DNA of 64,000 nucleotides from Tomocerus qinae (Eukaryota; Arthropoda; Collembola; Entomobryomorpha; Tomoceridae), in the NCBI GenBank assembly GCA_020055645.1, contig CM034548.1:41656296-41720295 (forward strand), written 5' to 3'. The translations under genes were made by a program, and so were the position numbers. Each line of letters starts with the position of its first letter. Within the stretch, counting starts at the first letter, position 1. Positions 1 to 10,920 of the stretch are shown here, one piece after another. The notes beneath the pieces are model-generated. The model did not search any database, was not told where the DNA came from, and saw only the letters and a program-made list of their open reading frames with translations.

Positions 1-1357
1 ACAAATACCTATCAATGTTATTTTAATTAGGTTAGGTTAGGTTAGGTTACGTCCCTCGAAAGCGGGTCCTGGCATGCCCTGTGTATTTCATGGCGCGATA
101 TTTTAAATTTGCAACCACTGTCTTACTTCAACCATTTATTTCACTTCAAGAGTGAAATAAATGCCATGTATCCTAATTTAATTTCAGTCCTAATGCTGTA
201 TTAATAAATTATTTTACATAGTCTAATTTTATTTTATAGCACACAATTTCTTTGATTAATAAAACCTCACAATATCGTAAATCTTGTAAACAAAAATAGA
301 ATTTGAAGGCACATATGAATATACGCATACCATGCATTATATTCATATAATTAGACTATAGACAACGAAAGAAATATTTCCCCACAAGTTATGCTGGTAA
401 CTTTATTCCTCTTACACTTAAATATAAATTAGCACAATTAACAATTTAAAAGCAGTGTGGCATGAAAAAGTGACAACTTCGTATTAGGAATAATGCCAAC
501 CAACCTACATAGTAATTGTTTAAAAACTTCTAACAATGTTACATAAACCATAAATCCTTGTACAATCTCCTACCTACGAAACATGAAAATCTAAATCCCT
601 GTTCGATTCTCCATTCAACATAAATATCACCGTAATTAATTTAAAAGAGTGTTTCTTCCCACTGAAGGATTAAGGATTCATAAAATAATCTCATTCCACA
701 ATCTCTTTTTAATTATTGTTTTCGTAGATAATTTTAACCAACTAATTAATACTAGAGCCGTGTCTATCATTAATATAGAGTATTACTCTAAATTATAGAT
801 CACATATTTAACTTTTAAACAAGCACGTAAACCGAACCAGTTTGGGTGGGGGGGGGCTAATGCTTCATTATAGATATTTTAATCATATGTATTAAAAATT
901 TTGGCCCTTTTTGACCATATTGAGTCAAAAATGGCTTAAAAATCGCAAGGATCGCAAGTTTTTGCCATTGTGATGGCCGTAACGCCCCCTCAATACATTC
1001 TTGCTTTAAAATCACAAATAAAATGTTTATTTTACAATTATCAGTTTCTAAGCACCATTTTATTAATCAATACACGTGCATTACAAAAATTTATGAATTT
1101 AGAATAGAATTTGCGAATTAGAAGTAGGGACACACTGTTGATACATGTAACTTGATTTTGTAATAATAAATTACACTTGACTTGAAGTGACTTGTCACCA
1201 AAAGACAGATTATCATTTTACTTTTACAGAGGAAAGATTTTTAGTTTAATGGATTTTACAAATTCAGGAATTTAAAGGATTTCTTATCCAAATAATTACT
1301 TTGAATTGGGACAGAATGCCAATATTTATGTTGTACTATTTCATTCTCATCAAAATC
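1..1357. other. Gene-free 3' flank of SET/MYND gene A
   Basis: No open frame of substance is present. Positions 27-46 are four TTAGG units followed by a degenerate fifth. About 600-1350 is the 3' flank of gene A: the same sequence blocks recur downstream of gene B (16740-17250), gene C (23100-23690) and gene E (34080-34600), so this flank was duplicated together with the genes. A G run (846-854) lies in the middle. The rest is AT-rich with nothing recognisable. Confidence 0.6.
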
Positions 1358-3709
1358 TTATAATACTGTACATCTTGTGCAACGTACTTTTGGATGAAAT
1401 AAAAAGCGAATGGACTTGAGCGCACGTTCATCTGTAGTTCGTATTTCATTCTCAAACTTTTGCACTCGCTTTGACCAACGAATAATCTTCTGATTTAAGA
1501 GATCCACGTCGCGTTCATACGTCGAACTGTTGCATTTCATTTTCAACCAGACCAAACTCGACTTCAAATAGGCCACAATACGATTGGAGATTCTCAATTT
1601 GAAACATGTTGGGTGATTTCCTTGAACACATACTTTTATATCTGGAGACTTGAAAAAATATGCTGCGTATGTTTTTGCAACCATCAATTGCATCTTGGCT
1701 ACAATATAGAAAAACGTTTAAGCAAAAATTCCTTAGTTATGGTGTAAAAAAATTGCTAAGCCTAAACGGAAAACAATTTAAAAATAGGATTACGAAAAAA
1801 TAAAACATTTTTATGTGAAGTCATTTACGTTTACTCTTTCAGTCGCAAATAACGAAGACTAGAAACCAGTCTCATGCGACAGGTCAACAGACAAAGTTAG
1901 GCTAAATGACCCTAGGATATTTTGTTATCGATATGATTACCTAGCTGTAAAGTGTGACTGCGTGGGAGTTAATTCTGACTATAAGGCCGCAGCAAGGGGC
2001 ACATCGAGAAAAATAAAGAATTTTTTTTCATTTAAATTTTGTCGCCCCCCGTTTATTTTTTTTCTGGCTGCGGCCCTGCTGACAAAATTTCGTCGTCTCC
2101 TTTTATAATGGAATTTATAAGGAAGAAGATGAAGTGGAATCGAAAACATTGCGTTGGAAAATTCGAGAAGCAGTCATAAACATACATGGAAATGTACGGA
2201 GATAAATAAATGGAAAAAACTTACAAACAGTTTTACTTGGCATGAAATTCTCGCACAACGGAAGATATCTTTTCACTCTTGTCATAATCTTTATAAAATT
2301 AGTTTCAGCGGCCGGAACAGAGGAAATAAGATCGCCAGAGAAGTCACTTTCGAGTAGCCAATATAAAGCGCAGTGGAACATTAAGAAATGGTTTTCGTGA
2401 AGACGCTGCTTCTGCTTGACAATAAAATTGTCGGCAAGCTTCAACGAATAGGTGTCAGATCGGCTCTTAAAAAGCAATGAATCCGGGACTGGTTTGAGAA
2501 AATCGGTCAGTTTTCCCACTTTGTGAGCTTCCTCCATGTGATTGCATTTGTCACATTTCCAACGGCTGTTGATCTCAATGGGATTCGTTTGCAGCAGATA
2601 GCCTTTCTTACATTTCCCGCACACTAAGGCTTGGAAGTATGTTCCCCCTTCAGTCTTGTCCAGGCAACGCTCGCATTTGCAAATAAAATTATGGCGTCTT
2701 TGAATTCGAATTTGTCGAGGGACAGTACCAAATTGTGATTCTTTAAGATTATAAGCAATTGACAAAATGCTGCCCTTTTTGATCGACTTTCTTGCATAAA
2801 GGCGGATATTCCAATTCACTTCTCCACTCCGGTCCACATTTTTGACAAATGTGAACTCAACATTAGGACAACATGAGTTTGAAAGTAAGCTGGTGTAAAA
2901 GTAGAGGGCTACACCGGCGTGACTACATAATTCAAAAAACAATTTATTAATAAATGATCTTGCTAAATATAGTTCCTTATACGAAGATAATTAAATATTT
3001 TTGTTTTTGATTCTTACTCTGTAGACTGATAACCTCCATGACGGATTGCGAAATTGTTGATTCGAGTTGCTGCCAATAGTTTAGATACTTCGTTTATAGA
3101 GACATCAATTCCACAGTCCTGAGCCAAAAATTTATATACATCATCGTCACATTGCTTCCGGAAAACTTTATCCGGTTCATAACACTCAGTGGAAAGTTCC
3201 AAAAAGTTTTCATATTTGACAGGCTCTACGTCTTTGGACAAAACGATCCGAAGAGAGAATAACTTCCAAAAGTTTTTAGTAGTAGCTGTAATGCCTAATC
3301 TGGAGAAGACGTCGCACTCATAGTTTTTGTGCTTTTTACTCTGTAGTACAAAATAATTCAATTAAAATAAGTAAATAGTACATTGAATTGGTCATATATG
3401 GTTATCAACTACTAATCACAATAATCAATTAACAAATAGTCATTTTTACTTTACCTTTGAACAATTAACCGAACAACAAGGCCAAAAACATTTAGGGCAC
3501 TTCATTGCAGCATTCTCTATTTTCCCATAGCATCCCACACAAGTAAATATCCAGTCTTCGTAATTTGAAACAGGTAATAGTTGACGTTGACATGGCGCAG
3601 AAAACAATGGAGACTCTTCCCAAACAACATCCCCGTGGTCGAAGTCCTTCTCAGATACTAAATATCGTCCCAAATCTTCACTTTGTTCACATCTAAAACG
3701 GCTAAGCAT
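1358..3709 (-). CDS. SET and MYND domain protein (SmydA-like), paralog A, 4 exons
   Basis: Exons on the minus strand: 3709-3455, 3340-3018, 2922-2225, 1698-1358, joining to 538 codons. Intron phases are 0, 2, 1 with GT-AG borders. Exon 1 encodes the split SET N-terminal part (GRYLV, then GDVVWEESPL) and the first MYND zinc ligands (C57, C60, C71, C74, C79, C83); exon 2 supplies H89 and C94. Exon 3 has the SET core with SNSCCPN at 207-213, the GSIL/Y250 segment, and the cysteine-rich post-SET (C274, C276, C279, then two CxxC pairs). This order, SET-MYND-SET-postSET-helical tail, is that of SMYD lysine methyltransferases and best fits the arthropod SmydA/msta subgroup. The Asn of NHSC is absent, so activity is uncertain. 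The protein ends in CTVL, a CaaX-type prenylation box. The Met at 3709 is chosen because an in-frame stop precedes it and all paralogs share it. Intron 3 (526 bp) holds a short inverted-repeat insertion at about 1984-2082. Confidence 0.88.
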
Positions 3710-3770
3710 TTTGACAATAGTTATTGAATGAGATATATATAATCATTCACGGATGACGGAACACAAGTAT

Positions 3771-3803
3771 GCAGATTAAAACTTTAATGTCAATGGATTG
3801 GCT
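3771..3803 (-). promoter_or_regulatory. Conserved upstream CCAAT-type module of gene A
   Basis: Read on the minus strand this holds AGCCAAT followed by ATTGACATTAAAG and a TTTTAATCTGC tail, 62-94 bp upstream of the start codon. The same block stands at a similar distance upstream of all five SET/MYND genes, more conserved than the sequence around it. A CCAAT-box promoter role is inferred. Confidence 0.5.
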
Positions 3804-4554
3804 GATAGTTGATGAATGATAAGTTATTTTCACTGTGTATTTTCAATAATCAAGAAACAATAATGCATTGTAAACAATCAATTATATTATACTCAAGTTT
3901 TGTTCCAAAACTTAACTCCACGTTAGTGTCAAACTTGTCATTTGTTGACAGTGCGAATTGTTCTGTTCTGCTTGCCACTTTCCTCGCTCGCCTGTCGCCT
4001 AATACACTATAGTTGTGCCAACAGTGTAAATGCAATAAAGCGGCCACGTAAGATGGCAGAATAGTAGCAATGCTATTCCTTACTACTAGCCTTACTACTT
4101 TTCTGAACTCTTACTACACGAGTGTATTGGTTTATTCCTGTTGGCTCACAATTAGGAAGATCAGATTGTTTTATGGGATTGCTATTTGCTTGTGTCTAAC
4201 AGTGCGAGAAATACATACTTACAACGAAGTTAGCGGTTTTTTCAATTGTCATTCGGTTTCTGGTTTAAAAACGCTTGTTTTTACTTTCTTTAATTCTTGC
4301 AGAGTCTATTGTATCTAATTTTGCCGTATAATTGGTAATTTAATCCTTCAACACGTGGTTTGTTTTCGAAAAATGTTGTTACTAACCCGAGTCAAATTCA
4401 TCGATTTATGTCTCTTAATGTTTCGCTTCGCTTCATTCTACGTTTATCCGTAATCCTTTCTTGTTTTAAAACTGTATGTAAGCCATGAATCTACTACTTC
4501 CAGTTAAGAAAAGACAAGGAACTCTATTTCAGTCAGTATGTCTGATAAGAGAAA
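3804..4554. other. Upstream region of gene A, shared in inverted form with gene B
   Basis: Positions 3710 to about 4010 are the reverse complement of the gene B upstream region (about 13830-14131), including a block that reads TTGACAGTGCGAA close to the far end. Beyond about 4020 the similarity decays. No coding frame is supportable here. The short frames at 3809-4318 have no homology I recognise and lie in shared upstream sequence. Confidence 0.55.
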
Positions 4555-4690
4555 CTAGTGAACACGCACATATTGCGTAACGCAAAATTCCCTTCCCCAT
4601 GTGTAACGCAAACAAGTGCTGATTTTAACTTTTTTGGACATCTCCTCCTTCCATAAACTGCTTGCGTAGTATAAATATAAATATGAATGT
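4555..4690 (-). repeat. Fragment of dispersed repeat family R (GTAACGCAA type)
   Basis: The block carrying ATTGCGTAACGCAAAATTCC, then GTGTAACGCAA and a TCCTCCTTCC stretch recurs at 10600-10740, 11690-11830 (inverted) and 27770-27900. It is a fragment of the same dispersed element described at 9971, 10921 and 6920. Confidence 0.5.
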
Positions 4691-4746
4691 ATAATATGTG
4701 TATCTTGATAGGTAATACTAATGTGTACATGAAGAACATGAAAATG

Positions 4747-5004
4747 ATTGGAAAAGATAAAGATAGTGCAGCATGCGAACAAACATTATCGACTATTTTA
4801 AATTTTATTTCTGAAAATTTAAGTATAAAATCTTTTCAGAAGAATAATGAGAAAATAAAAGCGTTTTTAATGAGATCGGGTATAAAGTGTGAACAATGTC
4901 AACTAAAGAGAACAAGAGTTTCCAAATCAATAGTGGTGAAACCAAATGTACAAATGTTTAATGCATTGCCTGGTCGCAATGAAAGAAATGCAATTTTTTC
5001 TTAA
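4747..5004 (+). CDS. Unrecognised small open frame
   Basis: An open frame of about 85 codons from the Met at 4747 (the frame opens at 4687) to a TAA at 5002-5004. The predicted product is hydrophilic and Lys/Asn-rich, with one CxxC (KCEQCQ) near its middle. I recognise no family. It lies just beyond a dispersed repeat fragment and is followed by another short open frame (5037-5240), so it may be an exon or remnant of a transposable element. It could equally be chance in AT-rich DNA. No splice or promoter evidence was found. Confidence 0.2.
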   Translation: MGKDKDSAACEQTLSTILNFISENLSIKSFQKNNEKIKAFLMRSGIKCEQCQLKRTRVSKSIVVKPNVQMFNALPGRNERNAIFS

Positions 5005-5429
5005 TATATCCCTTCCACCGTGACCGCTACAAGTGTGTGCGCATTATAATGTCATATAAATCTTCCGTAGCAGAAACATTAGTATTGTCCATGCTATATA
5101 ACAAAGAAGTCACTTCAACAGTAACATGGTCTTTGAATTCAACAACTATAAAATTCTTGAGAATGAAATCGGTGGAATCTTTCTTTACTGTACCAGGTCT
5201 CAATAAAAAAAATTTAATTCCTCAATATTCGTCTGGCTAAAAGATTTGAATTTTCGCATGTTACACTATCTATTTTTTTCCAAACACGTGTTTTTTCATG
5301 TTCTACATGTGCACATTAGTATTACCTACCAAGATGCACATATTATACATTTATATTTACATGAATACACAGCGATTGTGTGTAGTGTGTAGTAGATTTA
5401 AGTTTTTGTTGTTTACTTTCATTTCCATC

Positions 5430-5571
5430 AAATCAGGCAATAAGACCAGGAATTAAGTCTAATGCCGAGCAAAATTCAGGCATCAGTCTTAATGCCTAGG
5501 CTTTAAGCTTAAAGACTAGTCTTTAGGCCTAATGCCGTGCATTTTTAGGCATTAGACCTAATGCCTGATTT
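5430..5571. repeat. Palindrome-rich inverted-repeat element
   Basis: The ends are inverted copies: AAATCAGGCAATAAGACC at the left and the complement, ending in CCTAATGCCTGATTT, at the right. The interior is built of short palindromes such as GCCTAGGC and TAAGCTTA and repeats the word TTAATGCC and its variants. A related GCCTAGGCATTAAGCCTA block stands at 12695-12720. Probably a small non-autonomous foldback element. Confidence 0.5.
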
Positions 5572-5586
5572 CCCTTATTACCGCTA

Positions 5587-6745
5587 ACATACCGTATTAA
5601 TCGAATTAATTCTCCGTATTGAAATAGTGCTCCCCCGGGTAACTATTTCGATTTTTTTCGTTTTCAAGAGCAAAATAATAGCCTTTGAAATATAATTCTC
5701 CGAATCGAAATAATTCACCATCCCAATCTAAGTGTCAGTAGATACAACAACAAAGCACCAAATATTCAGAAACTGGTCAGCCAATAATTGATGAGGATGA
5801 CATACGAACGACAAAGAAATTACTATAGACCTCTCTGGACCCATGGCCATTTCTTCAGAAAATGACTAATTACAATCAATTGAATTTTTAAACTATTTCT
5901 CATCTTTTAATTTTCAATAAGTAATCGCTAGCGGAAGGTGTTGGTTGAAATAACGTCTTGTGTTTGTTATTTAGTTGTAGAATCGTTTTGATCAAAAAAT
6001 GACCGTCAAGCCACCAATATATATTTGGGAGGCTTTAACGTCTAATTTTGACATTACGTTAACCTATCCATAACGAAAATTTTTGGTTAATTCTTAACGT
6101 TCAGAGGACGTCTAAATGGTGACGTTAGCTGGTCGTCACGATTTGACATCCGCTTTACGTTAAATAATAATGTCCAGCCAACCCTAACTTCAACGTTAAT
6201 TTGACCAAAATAAGGATTTGTAAGTGAATTAGAACCCTTTACGTTAACTGTGCTGAGTTGAGTTGAAGGGAGGTGGGCTGGTCAAGACTTCCAACCCTGG
6301 CCATAGGTTAACTTTTTGCTCTTTTTCTCGGATTTTTTGACTTGCCAACCGAAAGCTACGTTAATTATATAATTTTAGGTGGTATTAGTTTTGTTGTATG
6401 AAAGCTAGATTCGCAGTTATTTACGTTTACTTTTTGTCGTATGGTGGTTAAAATTTCGCGATGTCTCTACAACGGGAGGTGGGACATTTTTACGTGGCAG
6501 TTCCGTTACTAAAAACGTTGTAGCATAGCAACCTTCCGCACGTCAAATTCGGACGTTAGTACAACTGTATTACAATCAAAATTTCTGCGACTTAAGAAAA
6601 ATTGACTGTTTGGAAAATAATTCTTCGTATATCGAAACAATTCACCACCTGGTTAACTATTTCGATTTTCGTCGTTTTCAGGAGCTAAAAAAAGTCCAAT
6701 GAAACAATAACAACCCAGAGAATTAATTCGATTAATACGGTATGT
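5587..6745. mobile_element. Non-autonomous element with perfect 28-bp terminal inverted repeats
   Basis: Positions 5587-5614 and 6718-6745 are exact reverse complements (28 of 28; left end begins ACATACCGTATTAATCG). Just inside each end is a block of about 60 bp in direct orientation (around 5637-5695 and 6652-6710), sharing AACTATTTCGATTTT and CGTTTTCA. The interior has no transposase frame. No clear target-site duplication was seen. It is classed as a non-autonomous DNA transposon by structure only. Confidence 0.6.
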
Positions 6746-6919
6746 ATGTTCCAATAAAACAAAATGCGCAAGCTCACTACCTTTAAACCACAAAAACAGA
6801 GATCGGCATTGATGTTTTCGGCCCGACCTTATGAGGCAATTATTTTGATAAAATATTGGCCGGCCGGCCTTTAGCCGGCCATTAAAGTTGCAAAAATATT
6901 TCGGCCGGTCTGAGGCCAC

Positions 6920-7476
6920 GTGATCTGTACACGTTCCTTGGAAGCAAATTGCGCATTCCCACTCCCTCCAAACCAATGAGGTTGTTTATTGGTTGTTTCA
7001 TAAGATGATTATTGGTGATTAAATGGAGATAAATTAGCTAAATGGGACATTTCGTAAAGACCGTAGGGTATATTAATTAGCAATTTCAAAACTTCTAATC
7101 TAAATTAGTTCTGCTGTATCGACAAACTTTTTTTAGCATTTTTCAGTAGAGCTGGTGTTACTTTTCACTGCCCACTTTATTTCTTTGTGCCAGTCTGAAC
7201 ACCTTTTTTGACTCATTGGGGGTCTCTGTTTATTCTATACAAAATTTATTCGTAAGTTGAACTCATTGGATTTGTACGTTTTTCCAAAATCCAAGAATCA
7301 TATTTTTCCAACTGCTAGAAAATAAAGCATATTATTTAAATTATTGTATTTACAAAGTTGACATAATAACTTAAGGGAAATACCGATGATTTTTTGGAAT
7401 TGTTTTTGTTAATGTGATGGGTGGCCCGCTATTTCTGTTGAGAGATAGGTTCGGCCCTTAACTGGGTTCACTAGTG
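6920..7476 (-). repeat. Dispersed repeat family R, inverted copy
   Basis: This is the reverse complement of blocks at 9971-10560 and 10921-11660: it contains the AATTAGCAATTTCAAAA, GTATCGACAAACTT and AGAGCTGGTGTTACTTTT blocks and ends with CTGGGTTCACTAGTG, the outer end seen at 9971. A GC-rich palindromic stretch (GGCCGGCCGGCC at 6859) lies just outside. No coding capacity. Confidence 0.55.
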
Positions 7477-7782
7477 AAGTATAATTTTGAAAAATTCTAG
7501 TAATTCATGCGTAAATTTTGTAAGAACGTTCATATTGGATATTGGTAGCCCCCAGCATGCCCGACTGGATTTCGAAAGACATTGCATATAGTAAGAATAA
7601 TGCCCCCTTGGATCAACGCGGTAAAATTCAAATCTGCCCTACCATACATTTATTATATATATATAGATGGAATTAACTTTTCCCAGTCTACGATTATACT
7701 AACAGATGGGCCCCCAGTACTAATGCTGAATTTCAAAATGATTAGGCATATTAACAATGCTTAATTTTCGAAATAAGCTAAT

Positions 7783-8200
7783 TGTCAAATCCCCAGCATA
7801 TATTTAATATAGTATCAGCATAAATCATTATTATTTAGTATTATTCTAAATCTAAGATCGTATGATGTTCCTTTGTCCTAAAACTGAGAGATAGTGCGTA
7901 AACTTTTGTCCCACTTTTTGTTAGTTTGTATGAACTAAAGTCCACTTCCAGACACCATGATAGAATAATTGGTCTCTGGAAGCGGACTACTATTTTCGAT
8001 GTATGAAAGCTGAGGTCAGCCCTAATTTAAATTTGTAGGTAATGATGTCAAACCTAGTTGATAAAAACTAAGAACTTACCTGTACTAAAGAAGCACTCTT
8101 CTGTTGCCCTTAGCTGTCTACACACCTCTCTTCTCTAATTGTAAATAAAACTTTAACTTTACAAGTCTTGTTTCTCCAGTCTCACATTCCCCTCAATTCA
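7783..8200 (+). repeat. 5' LTR of a BEL/Pao-type retrotransposon
   Basis: A 418-bp sequence beginning TGTCAAATCC and ending CAATTCA. It is repeated at 9002-9417 with about five substitutions and a 2-bp length difference. A polyadenylation-type AATAAA lies near its 3' end. It borders coding sequence of the integrase C-terminus directly, with no primer-binding site. Confidence 0.85.
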
Positions 8201-8210
8201 CCTCTGTGAT

Positions 8211-8801
8211 GTGGAATGCATCATAAATGGAAGGCCCCTCACCTACGTGTCCGAAGACCCGGAGGATCTGGTTCCATTGACACCTGCCATGTTTCTACAG
8301 GAGGTGAGGGAAACCGGAGTTGCTGACATGGATGTACTAGATGCACAGGGACTCAACCGACGTCTTATTTTCTGCCAAAAATTGAGAGATGACCTCAGGA
8401 GCCGATTCCGCCGGGAGTATTTGGGAATGCTCATTCAACCCAAAACAAGCCAGCGGATGTTGCAGTCAATTTCACCGGGGGACATCGTACTCATCGGCGA
8501 CGATCTCCACAAGAGGATTGACTGGATTCTAGGAAAGGTGGTCAGAGTATACCCTGGAGCAGAAGGGAAGGTGAGAGTGGTAAGGCTGAAAACCGCCAAA
8601 GGTGAACTTGTTCGTCCCATTCAGCGACTGTTCCCTTTGGAGGTCTCGGCAAACGAGCGACCAACTCTCCATCTACAACCTCGTCCAGCATTGCCAACTT
8701 CCGACGACAACAAAACTGCTGAGCATCCAAAACCGGAAAATGTCACCAGAAGTGGACGACGCATAAAATTGCCAGATCGTCTCAATTACCAGCATAAGTG
8801 A
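8211..8801 (+). pseudogene. BEL/Pao integrase C-terminal remnant
   Basis: A 196-codon frame starting close to the 5' LTR junction. It shows the typical end of BEL/Pao integrases: ECIINGRPLTYV, DLVPLTPAMFL, then the C-terminal domain with RREYLGML, GDIVLIGDD, RVYPGAEGKVRVVRLKT and RPIQRLFPLE. The catalytic DDE core lies upstream in the family and is missing here, as is all of reverse transcriptase. The Met is probably an internal residue of the original polyprotein. It ends at 8801 in a basic, proline-poor tail, followed by about 200 bp of non-coding sequence and the 3' LTR. The frame is intact over its surviving length. Confidence 0.88.
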
Positions 8802-9001
8802 AATGGTTGTATGACATTTATTTTAGGCATTAGTGAAACTCTTTTGCTAACCTATTGTTTAAAATTATGATTTCTTAAAGTTATTTCTTTAGTTCATATC
8901 ATACTTTTTCATTTCTATGTTAAAATTATAGTTTACATTGCTGTATTATATGCTGTGTATTATAGAATTAAGCTATTGTAGTAGTTAATTCAGTGGGAGA
9001 A

Positions 9002-9417
9002 TGTCAAATCCCCAGCATATATTTAATATAGTATCAGCATAAATCATTATTATTTAGTATTATTCTAAATCTAAGATCGTATGATGTTCCTTTGTCCTAC
9101 AACTGAGAGATAGTGTGAACTTTTGTCCCACTTTTTGTTAGTTTTTATGAACTAAAGTCCACTTCCAGACACCATGATTGAATAATTGGTCTCTGGAAGC
9201 GGACTACTATTTTCGATGTATGAAAGCTGAGGTCAGCCCTAATTTAAATTTGTAGGTAATGATGTCAAACCTAGTTGATAAAAACTAAGAACTTACCTGT
9301 ACTAAAGAAGCACTCTTCTGTTGCCCTTAGCTGTCTACACACCTCTCTTCTCTCATTGTAAATAAAACTTTAACTTTACAAGTCTTGTTTCTCCAGTCTC
9401 ACATTCCCCTCAATTCA
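9002..9417 (+). repeat. 3' LTR of the BEL/Pao-type retrotransposon
   Basis: Nearly identical to 7783-8200. It is preceded by a purine-rich tract and begins TGTCAAATCC. Confidence 0.85.
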
Positions 9418-9970
9418 CCTAGGCTCATCTCTTACACTTAAAACATTTTGCCGTAATTTTAGCTAGAATTTTTGCATCTTTCCTAACGATTTCATGAACA
9501 AATAGTGTTGAGAGCACGTATATAGCTAGGTTAGCTTTTCTCACTAATGTTCATTCATATTGGACTAACTTGTTTTATAAAATATGCATTATATGTACGC
9601 GCATGTGCATTGCAACAAAAAGCATCATTTCCCATGGCATAGATAGATACTTACCCAGGAATAAATTTTTATATTTAGATAGATAGACAGGATTCGATTA
9701 TTTCGTGTTTGCATTTTAATAAACACATTATAAGCAAGTCCAAAAAGTAAAGATGCTTCTGTGTCATGAATAAAGAGAGTTGTAGTCTTTAGAACCCGAA
9801 TTAAGCATGCATCTCTTTTGTCGTTTTAAATTGCAACAGACAGAACTGACGAACAGAGGATTTAAGTTTAGAGTTTGTTGGAAATGATTTATGCGTGTTG
9901 AATACATTAATTTTGTTAGCATAGAGCTTCAGCTTATAGCTGTCCGTAGAATAATTCAGCATTCTATATT

Positions 9971-10790
9971 ACTAGTGAGCCCAGCTAAGGGGCGAACCTA
10001 CCACTCAAGAGAAATTCAGCGGGCCATGCACCCATCACAGTAATAAAAACAATTCCGGGTCAAATGGAAGTTCCTAAACCAAAATAATAACTGTAGATCG
10101 TAGTATCCAATACAGGGAACAATAAAAGACTCTATTTTTAAAAGCACTCCAAAAAGTTACCAAAAAGTTCCCCTTTAAAATCAAAAAAATATGATTCCGG
10201 GATTTTGGAAAAACATGCAAATTCCATAAATACAACTCACGAAAAAATATTTTATAGAATAAATAGGCCCCCCGTTCAGTTATTTAGTCCCACAAAATAG
10301 GTGTCCAAACTGGCACAAAGAAATCAAGGGGTCAGTAAAAAGTAACACCAACTCTACTAAAAAAATGCTGAAGAAGTTTGTCGATATAACAGAACTAAAT
10401 TCAATTAGAACTTTTGAAATTGCTAATTAATATACCATAATTATGAAATGTCTTCTTTAGCTAATCATTTCTGTCATCAATAATCCTCTTATGCAAATTT
10501 GTATTATTGTTTTGATGTTATAATAATATGATACAACTCATTTCCTTGGTTTAGAGGGAGGGGGCAAGCGCATGTTGCTTTTTGCTTTCAAGGAACGTGC
10601 ATATTACGTTTACAGTTGATGAGAGGAGGCCATTCCCAAAAGTGTTACAGCTAGCACTTGCGTTACCACTTGGGAGAGGAGGTTTTACGTTACGTAATAT
10701 ATGCAGGTTTCCTAGGCTCTCCTACCAAACATAGATAGTGAGGTAATGTTTTTAAAGTCTACGATTATATTATACTAGAAATAAGCCCGT
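9971..10790 (+). repeat. Dispersed repeat family R, copy 1
   Basis: It begins CTAGTGAGCCCAGCTAAGG and runs through an AATTCAGC block, TGTAGATCGTAGTATC, GTCGATATAACAGAACTAA and a GTTACGTAATATATGCAGG segment to TCTACGATTATA. The same blocks occur in the same order at 10921-11905. No frame of any length is present. It is a non-coding dispersed element of unknown class. Confidence 0.55.
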
Positions 10791-10920
10791 CCTACGGACT
10801 CGAAAAGTTGTAATTATTCTAGCGCCTGCGTAGTTACACGAAGTTCATTTTTTACATTTATACATTATCACGGAAATTTTTCATTGCGCAACTCCAATTT
10901 GCGATTATCCTATGGGTATG

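Larger units (their letters stand above)
7783..9417 (+). mobile_element. Internally deleted BEL/Pao LTR retrotransposon
   Basis: Two near-identical LTRs (7783-8200, 9002-9417) enclose only about 800 bp. That interior holds the C-terminal end of pol and a purine-rich tract (CAGTGGGAGA, 8991-9000) just before the 3' LTR. Gag, protease, reverse transcriptase and most of integrase are missing, and no primer-binding site follows the 5' LTR, so this copy cannot move on its own. The high LTR similarity suggests a fairly recent insertion. A matching 5-bp target duplication was looked for and not found. Confidence 0.85.

Noticed and set aside
8243..8730. Open frames antisense to the BEL/Pao integrase remnant
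   Set aside because: They are shadows of a frame with clear family motifs on the plus strand.
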